Below, one piece after another: positions 12,341-64,000 of a stretch of 64,000 nt of DNA (position 1 is its first letter; each line of letters begins with the position of its first letter). The notes under the pieces are model-generated. The model ran no database searches, had not been told where the DNA came from, and was given only the letters and a program-made list of their open reading frames with translations. The DNA comes from Himantopus leucocephalus (lineage: Eukaryota > Chordata > Aves > Charadriiformes > Recurvirostridae): contig RSEF01000020.1 in NCBI GenBank assembly GCA_003993805.1, positions 950,122 to 1,014,121 of the forward strand, in the 5' to 3' direction. Position numbers and translations under genes: made by a program.

Positions 12341-12440
12341 NNNNNNNNNNNNNNNNNNNNNNNNNNNNNNNNNNNNNNNNNNNNNNNNNNNNNNNNNNNN
12401 NNNNNNNNNNNNNNNNNNNNNNNNNNNNNNNNNNNNNNNN
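12341..12440. other. Assembly gap, 100 N
   Basis: Exactly 100 N, the usual placeholder for a gap of unknown length. It is intergenic, between the ASAP-like gene and the FER1L4 3' end. Confidence 0.98.
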
Positions 12441-12920
12441 AATCGTGATAGTTCAATATACATATTGAACGTGACCGGACTTCCAACGCCGCATTGGGCA
12501 ACGCTCAGAATTTAAGCCGAGCCACCCCCAGCCCCTCTGATATTTGAGGATAGGGTGGAATGCAAGGGGGTTTATTTTCTGCCAAATTACTTTCCCCTTT
12601 AACACAACACCTGCTCCTCACCTGCCTGCCTGGATCCACTCAGCTATTTTTCTCCCCAAAACTTAACTCTATTCCCGCCCCACTCAAAGGACAATCAGGC
12701 AGCCATCTTGACTATAAAAACCCATTGTCAGTTAATTTCTTTGGATATGCAACAGTCCCTCTGAGCATCATCTCCTGCACCAGAATGAGACCCCTCAGAA
12801 GGCATCTGTGCTGTCAAAATTCAGGGTGAAGCACCTCCATTTGAGATCAGATCATGTGAGGGCTTGTCTGTGCAGAAGACAGGAACCCTCGGGCACCAAA
12901 GACCATGCTGAGAACAAGTC
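12441..12920 (+). other. Intergenic, possible LTR-like fragment
   Basis: The sequence after the gap contains a TATA-like CTATAAAAACCC (about 12711) downstream of GC- and pyrimidine-rich blocks, reminiscent of an LTR U3/R region. I could not find both ends of an LTR, so this is only a suspicion. No coding sequence was recognised. Confidence 0.2.
12451..12470. repeat. Perfect inverted repeat, 9-bp arms
   Basis: GTTCAATAT and ATATTGAAC are separated by AC, giving a 20-bp hairpin just right of the gap. The function is unknown and it may belong to an unrecognised mobile element. Confidence 0.6.
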
Positions 12921-13113
12921 TCATTTAATTTACATCAGCCCAACACCACAATAGCGATTCATGCTGACAACCCTCTGCTGATGTTCCAGCGCTGTGCTAG
13001 CCAGGAGGAAGGGCGAAGGGGCATTGTCGAGGACTGCCTGCAGCAGGCTGGCCCCCGGCTCCACAAAGCAGCTACAAAACACAAGCAGCATTGGAGAGAG
13101 CAGCCAAGGAGCT

Positions 13114-13119
13114 TTTATT
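13114..13119 (-). terminator. FER1L4: Candidate poly(A) signal of FER1L4
   Basis: AATAAA on the minus strand, about 735 nt after the stop codon at 13854. An ATTAAA variant lies further on at 12924-12929. Which one is used cannot be told from sequence. Confidence 0.4.
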
Positions 13120-13853
13120 CCTATAGAAATGAAGAGCCAAAATGAAGCTTGAAGCAAGCCCAAATCCAACCCAGCAGACGCAGATGAGGCTGTTAAGCAG
13201 CTTGTAAGGAGTGACAACCAGAAAGTCTGTGTCCTGGGGAGTGCTACCATGTCCAGAGCCAACTCCAATTCCAGGAGCTGTTCCTGCGCTCTTGGCATGG
13301 CAGGAAGCTCATGGCTACCATGGCTCTGTCATCCTTCTCCCTAGTGAGCCCCATTCAAAGGTCTTCCAGGTCCTACCTCTGCCAGGACCATACACTAGAC
13401 CTGCCTTCCCCCTGTACAATGTGTTTTGAACTCTTCAGGCAAAGGCCTGGGAAGTGCCAAGTGCTGTCAAGCTGGGGCATGGATGGTTCTGTATGTCTCC
13501 ATCTCTGCCAGAATCGCTCTCAACGGCAAGAGCTGTTTTCAGCTGCCATGTCTGTGGGGACAGCCCCAGCAGATCCTGTTTTCCCACCCTCCCAGTCCCA
13601 CAAATAATTTTTTTTTCCCCAAAGCTGTAACTGTCCTTCAAGGAGTTTGTCTTATTTAGTAGGTTGGTTACTTGGTTTCTTAGCATCTCACGGGTACTTA
13701 GCATGGAATGTGACTCCCCAAAGAGATGCCACTTCTGCAAGTCTCTAACTCTGAAGGTTGTCTCTGAACCTGCAGGATTTCCTTAAACTTTCTGGTCCAG
13801 CCTCAATTCCTGCAATCACCCCTGTCTTTGAGTAGTCCTGTGCTGGAAAGAAT

Positions 13854-46927
<33,074 letters not shown>

Positions 46928-47542
46928 GGAGCCGGTGCGGACAGCGCGGTCCCGCTCGGCCCGGCGTGACTCAGCCCCGACCGGCCCGGCCGGTTCGGCC
47001 GCCCCGCTCCCCGCCCCGGCGCCCCACCGGAGGACACGGGGGAGGGGAGGGGGGGGGACGGGACGGGACCGGCCCCGGCTGCGCCGCCTCCCTCAGCCCC
47101 GGGGCAGCGGGCTGGGTCCGCCGGACAGGGGCGGCCCCGCCGGGCGGGGGGCAGCGCTCGGGGGGTGTCTGCCCTGTGCCTGCGGCGGGCAGACCCCGAC
47201 GGCAGCGTACGGCAGCCCTGAGCCGGGGGGCACAGATCCCGGGGAGCGGGGATGCCATTCCAGGGCTGGGAAAGGAGGGGGGAAGAAGGGAAAATCATCA
47301 ATCATCACCCACACCCCCCCACCACCACCACCGCCGCCACACGGCCACGCTCCACGGCAGGCCCGACGTGCTGGAGGGGGTCGGGGGCTTCCAAAGCTGG
47401 GACCGGGGGCCGCCGGGCTGAGCGGGGCGGGGCGGGGGGAGCCGGGCTCTGCTCTCGGCCGCCCCCAGCCCGGCGGCGCCTCCTGCCCAAAGTCACGGCT
47501 GCTGTGGTCAAACCCCTCCAAAGCAAACAGGCGGGGCGGGGA

Positions 47543-47543
47543 N

Positions 47544-47591
<48 letters not shown>
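47543..47591. repeat. Single N followed by 48-G run
   Basis: One N at 47543 and then an uninterrupted G run to 47591, within the CpG island. The length is probably unreliable, since long G runs are read and assembled badly. Confidence 0.85.
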
Positions 47592-47593
<2 letters not shown>

Positions 47594-48236
47594 GGGCTCA
47601 GCAGCCCCCCCGCACCTCCCGCCCGCCCTGCGCGGAGCCGGGCTGGTGCGAGCGGGACGCCAGAGCACTCTCTGGGGACAGAGGCTGCAGGCCGGCTGCC
47701 AGCTCTCCGCAGGACAGAGACGAGCACTGAAATGCGGGGACGGCGGGGTGGGAGCTCCGCAGGGCGCAGGAGGGAGACGTGGGGCACACGGTGCCAGGAG
47801 CCGGCTGTGCTCGCAGCTGCGCTCACTGGCTTGGCCTGGTCCAGCGCGTCTCACCTGCACCAGAGCTGGTAAACGAGAGATGCTGGAGACCTCGTGGACC
47901 ACAGATTCAGGCCAGATTAAAGCAATCATACAATCGTGAGCTCAGCAGGATTTGGAAAGCATTTATTCTCCTGGGGTCTGGCTTTCCCACCCAGCACCGG
48001 GTGCTGCACCCTCACAGGCCGTGCAGGGTGGCTGGACCAGCTCTGCGAGCACCAAGGAGGGAATCGTGCCTGTGCAACGCCAGGCTGCTGCCAAACAAGC
48101 CCTGCGGCTATTCCCTTTATTTCCCCTCTTACACAAGAGCTTTCCTGGAGTGCCAGGAAAGCGAAAGCGGCACCAGTGGCAGGGGAGACAAGCCACGGTG
48201 GGGAAGATGCCACTTCATGGTGCAGCAACAGCACTT

Positions 48237-48518
48237 GTCCCTAGTGACAAGTGATAGGACAAGAGGAAACGGGTTCAAGTTAAGGCAGGCGAGGTTTAGA
48301 TTGGATATTAGGAAAAATTTTTTCACTGAAAGGGTTATCCAACATTGGAATAGGCTGCCCAGGGAGGGGGTGGATTCAGCATCCCTGGAGGTGTTTAAAA
48401 AAAGGATAGACATGGTACTTGGGGATATGGTTTAGATGTGGTTTTGTCAGGTTAGGATAATGGTTGGACTTGATGATCCTAAAGGTCCCTTCCAACCTCA
48501 ACAATTCTATGGTTCTAA
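48237..48518 (+). repeat. CR1 LINE 3' end
   Basis: It contains AAGTGATAGGACAAGAGG, GGTTTAGATTGGATATTAGG, AGGCTGCCCAGGGAGG and ends AGGTCCCTTCCAACCTCAAC, then ATTCTATGGTTCTA. It is a fairly well preserved sense-strand 3' end, including the terminal motif. Confidence 0.9.
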
Positions 48519-50020
48519 CAGAACATAGCAGGCCGGCAGCATTTGGCACCACTTTTGTGAACCCAACTGAGGAGCCCATGAGTTTAGGGCAGCACAGAAA
48601 GCTCAGTGCACTGACCCCACACCCCAGTCGTGGCTGGAGGGGGGCACGGGGTCAATTTAGACTATTCAGTGAGACATTCAGACCACCAGAGTGTGCCACT
48701 GATGGGTGGATCCAGTATTTGCTTAAAGCTGATCTCCCAGTGGAGTTCGCGTGGCTTCCTCAAACACCTGGAGCAGTCCCATCACTTGCATTCACCTGAA
48801 GACAGCGCCGCAGTTTTGGTGAAACAGTCCCTGGGGGAAATAAACATTTTTAGACCCCAAGTAGGGCCCTTAGCCCAATCAGCTGCCTGGGCAAAGAAGG
48901 GGGATGGAGCACTGTCTCCCATAGAGGAGGGAGCTCTGTTGGGTAGCATGGCACAGGCGGGCATGAAATGTCACCAGTAGTTATTGCCAGGTGTCCTAGA
49001 AGCAAGAGGAACACTCCCTGATGAGCTTTTGATTTACACAAAGCCCCGAGGGTGAAATACCTCTGGGGACTGCAAGTACAAGGGTGCTTGCTCAATCTCC
49101 ACCAAGGCCAGAATAAAGACTTCTGGGGCGTTCCCCGGGTTTACTGTAGATAAAGCGAGAGTGTGATCCAGGACGACAGAGAGCGTGCACCAGCACTGGG
49201 CAAGAGAAGCACATTCTCCTGAGGAAGAAAACCTGAGCTCAAACCCAAGCTCTCATCTACCTCAGGCGACAACCATGCCGTAAATCTGCATTCCAGCTAC
49301 ACCCAGGGCAGCACAAGGCAGGAGACGCGGCTCCCAGCCGCTCACCAACGCACCCAGCAGCCGTCTTCACTGCCTCTAAAACCAGGAGCCCTGGGAGAGT
49401 CAAGAATGAGAGAAAACGGGCAAAACCATGCCATCCCAGTTCGGCAGCTTGCAAGCTTGACCCTCCCATGTTTTACCTGGGCCCATGCCCATGAAGCTCT
49501 TGTTCTCAAGTGACAACCACAGGACATGTGTCCCTTTGCTTGTTCAAGTTTCAGCCACTTACCTGCAAGTAAACAGTGTCTCCTCCAAATTCTCCTCTGC
49601 TCCCGCAGGGAGAAGCACTTCCTCAGACCCGCCTACTGCACGTCTTAGCCTCTTCCTCCCCAAAACAGGGAAGGTCTCTCCTACCATCGAGTCCAGCTCC
49701 TGGAGACAGCTCAGCTAGCTGCAGAACACAGTGACTCCACTCCTCATAGCCAGCGCAGAGAGACGGAGGATTCACTCTCTTCCTTTTGAGTGGGAACTGG
49801 CAGAGGTTTGAAAAGGAGAGGTGAAATGGATTTCCCACTATGCATTCTGCTGTCTCAGAGCCCGTCTTCTACCGCAGCAAAGGAAAGTCGTAACGTGCTT
49901 CTGACATCTTGCCAAAGAAACCACTCACTGAAGCCAAGCACTACACACTGCCACCAGTATTTCTTGGTCCAAACAAGGGACTGGTGAGCCTTCAGAACTA
50001 CTGCTGTAAATATTCTTTAA
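48519..50020. other. Intergenic, no gene seen
   Basis: This lies between the CR1 copy upstream of FER1L4 and the furthest candidate 3' end of CPNE1. I looked here for SPAG4, which lies between FER1L4 and CPNE1 in human, and saw no SUN-domain-like ORF. Confidence 0.45.
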
Positions 50021-50033
50021 AGAACACTTTATT

Positions 50034-50052
50034 AAAAAAAAAAAAAAAAAAA
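50034..50052. repeat. Poly-A run
   Basis: A 19-base A homopolymer on the plus strand, beside the most distal candidate CPNE1 poly(A) signal. No retrocopy body was seen next to it. Confidence 0.8.
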
Positions 50053-51207
50053 GATACACACACACACAAAAACCAGCCTTAGGTTTCTTGTATGCGTAAT
50101 GCAGGGAAGGAGAGCTCTGCCTACAGGTTGTAAGCAGCTGAAAACACGAGTAAAGCACACTCTCAACCACAGTGCAGTTTCTCAGGGAAGACTTGGCAGT
50201 TTTCCTCCCTCTCTCCCACACTTGTAACATGCTTTGGTTAAGGCAGCCACTCAAGAAGAGAGGTTGCCCGGTTTCCTTCAAGAATCTAAGTGCAAGAAAA
50301 ATTTGCTGCCACAGGCTAGATGACAGAGAATTTCAGGAGAGACAGCCCTGCTGCCTGTGGAACCTGGGAGAACACATCGTGGCCAAAACCAGGTTTGAAT
50401 AAAAAAAAAGCACAAATTCAGCTTTGCTCAGCAGCACTCCTAGACCCGCAACCCTTCAAGCACAAGCCCCGTCCTAGTTTGGCGGCAGATACCACCTACT
50501 ACAACTAGTCTAGTTGAGAACGCGGATTCACACCCAGTTTCTGCTTTCACACAGGCTTGTAACCTATCAGTTTCCTAGCCTGAATCACCAGGGCAGTGTT
50601 CCAATGTATTCTCACCATTTCCTGGTTTACCTGGTAGAACACACAAGTTTTTTCGTAATTTTTCAGTAAAGAAACAGCTCATCCTACCGCAGGACAGGGC
50701 TGCAGGATACACATTCAGCAGCCTTAGTGATTAACGGGTAACAAAACTAACGATGATGGACAACTTGCTCTGCTTTTGCAGCTGATCACACTCAACCTAG
50801 GCTAGCTTAGATGCTGAATCACCACCAGGCTAGCGCTATAGCAAAGACCTTCCATAAACCAAACCATCCACATTGCTGGAAGACAAAAGGAAAAGCCCAG
50901 AAAGGAAAGAAGAATCCAGACGTGTTATGTTATGTCAAAGCAGTTTATTTATTTATGGAACTGAAAGTGATGACCGCTTGTAGTGCAATGACAAGCCCAA
51001 GTTTCTTTATCTCTATTTTGAAATGAACTATCAACTCCAGTCTCGCCAAACAATCGTGCTTTGCTCTCATGTGCCTGTTCTAGTCCCCAGACCACATCAT
51101 AGACACTTCACACATCTGAGGACAAGCAAGCACCTCTTTGGGGTTCCACAGATAGTTACTTCTTCATTTCCTAACTTCTGTGACACAAAGGAATCACTCA
51201 AAGCATC

Positions 51208-51213
51208 TTTATT
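51208..51213 (-). terminator. CPNE1: Candidate poly(A) signal of CPNE1
   Basis: AATAAA on the minus strand about 800 nt after the CPNE1 stop. Further candidates are overlapping AATAAA copies at 50944-50953 and one at 50028-50033. The sequence does not decide between them. Confidence 0.35.
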
Positions 51214-52007
51214 TCAATTGTTTCCAGTTGCTGGATTTTGAAAGTCACGTTAGTATGACTCATTAATCCCACCCCGCCCATGATTACTTAATGATTAAAC
51301 CTCATTAATCCCCCGCCCAAATAAGCAAAGTGCAGTGTTCTTAAATTGCAACAATGGCTCCAAGCAAGAGCCCATCACAGAAGCAAATTCTGCTAATAGA
51401 AAAATGTGATTAAAAAGAAGACTGCAAAGTATGGTCACTGAAACTTAAAAATAAACTTCTACATATAAAAATATACTGGCACTTTATGAAGGCACAACAG
51501 GAACTACCTCAGGCATCCAACCAACAGATCTTGGTACCAACGACGACAGAAGGGTCCCCATTCCCAAGGCGGCTTGACAGAAGGAAAGAAACCCCTACCA
51601 AGGAAGACACGGTAAGTATCATTACAGCAAGCACGACTGCAATAATTCTCCTACCAAACTCAGCACTGAAGCAGTGCTGCACAAGCAGCTCAGTGGACGT
51701 GCCCGCGCCGACGCAGCGGATGGGCCGCGTCAAGCAGTGATGCGTGGTACGACATGCCAGCGTTGCAAGGTGGAAAACCAACAAGGTCTGGTTTTCTGCG
51801 ACAAAACCTGCCAGTAGTTGTGGTTTTTCCATATTTACATTCCTTCCGATTAGGAACAGGAAAGATCAAAGACACAGAGCACAAGCAAGTAAGAGTGTGA
51901 ACAGTGCAAACTCGAGACACTGAGCACCCACAGTGTGCAAGGGAGATTGTGGTTGCAGACAGCTCTTGTCAGCCCCCTGACACAGGCGGCCAGGGTCAGG
52001 CTGCAAT

Positions 52008-63670
<11,663 letters not shown>

Positions 63671-63902
63671 TCAGCCTCCTATATTTTATTCAGATGGGAG
63701 AAGGGCTGGCTAATCAGTACACAATACTTCAAAAAAAGCACGAAGTCAAACAAACTATACATTTGTTTTCCTCTATTTTACTCTTTGAAACTGCTGCACT
63801 TTCTAAGTCATCAGAATTTATCAGCCCTGATTCCAAGACCGCCTCCTCAGATCATTCTTGTCACTATAAATCACGTAATTTTGCTAACTGAGCAGTGATG
63901 TC

Positions 63903-64000
63903 ACTAAATCACAGAATGGTCAGGGTTGGAAGGGACCGCAGGAGCTCACCCAGTCCCACCCCCCCACCAGAGCAGGGTCACCTCCAGCAGTTGCACAGGA
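63903..64000 (-). repeat. CR1 LINE 3' end (antisense to +), runs off edge
   Basis: AATCACAGAATGGTCAGGG and TTGGAAGGGACCGCAGGAG are the complement of the CR1 3' terminus. It starts here and continues beyond the window. Confidence 0.9.

Noticed and set aside
50028..50052. Poly-A next to AATAAA as a sign of a processed pseudogene
   Set aside because: No gene-like body or target duplication lies next to it; it is more likely a simple A run near a candidate CPNE1 3' end.

Overview
This is vertebrate nuclear DNA, almost certainly from a bird. Genes are split into many short exons with GT-AG introns. The recognisable interspersed repeats are CR1 LINE 3' ends plus an endogenous-retrovirus LTR of the TGTCCTGGTTT...AAACCACAACA type common in Neoaves, and no mammalian SINEs were seen. 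The sequence is a draft assembly: it has two 100-N gaps and four single-N joins.

Three genes lie on the minus strand, so transcription runs right to left. (1) 52.0-63.6 kb: eleven 3' exons of CPNE1 (copine-1), covering the second C2 domain and the vWA/copine domain to the stop codon; the first C2 domain lies beyond the right edge. (2) 13.9-46.9 kb: a type-II ferlin with 39 recognised exons, from the initiator ATG in a CpG island to the C-terminal membrane anchor. Gene order beside CPNE1 and the shape of the N- and C-termini identify it as FER1L4. All exon phases agree and no stop or frameshift was found. The exons for the end of C2A and most of C2B are missing, probably in the 100-N gap at 42.9 kb. 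(3) 0.9-11.3 kb: eight 5' exons of an ASAP-family ArfGAP (BAR domain, 261 codons). Its PH, ArfGAP, ankyrin and SH3 parts would lie beyond the left edge.

The two intergenic stretches are 11.3-13.9 kb (short GC-rich 5' flank of the ASAP-like gene, a 100-N gap, the FER1L4 3' UTR) and 46.9-52.0 kb (CpG island with a poly-G run, a CR1 copy, the CPNE1 3' UTR).

The main biological point is the ASAP-like gene beside FER1L4-CPNE1. In mammals the three ASAP genes sit in regions paralogous to this one (ASAP1/FER1L6/CPNE3, ASAP2/OTOF, ASAP3), while the FER1L4/CPNE1 region has none that I know of. The gene here may be the fourth ohnologue, kept in birds and lost in mammals. FER1L4 also looks protein-coding here, whereas the human locus is regarded as a non-coding pseudogene. 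All three families act at membranes (C2-domain Ca2+/lipid binding, BAR-domain curvature and Arf control). I see no operon-like link; they are neighbours by ancestral synteny.
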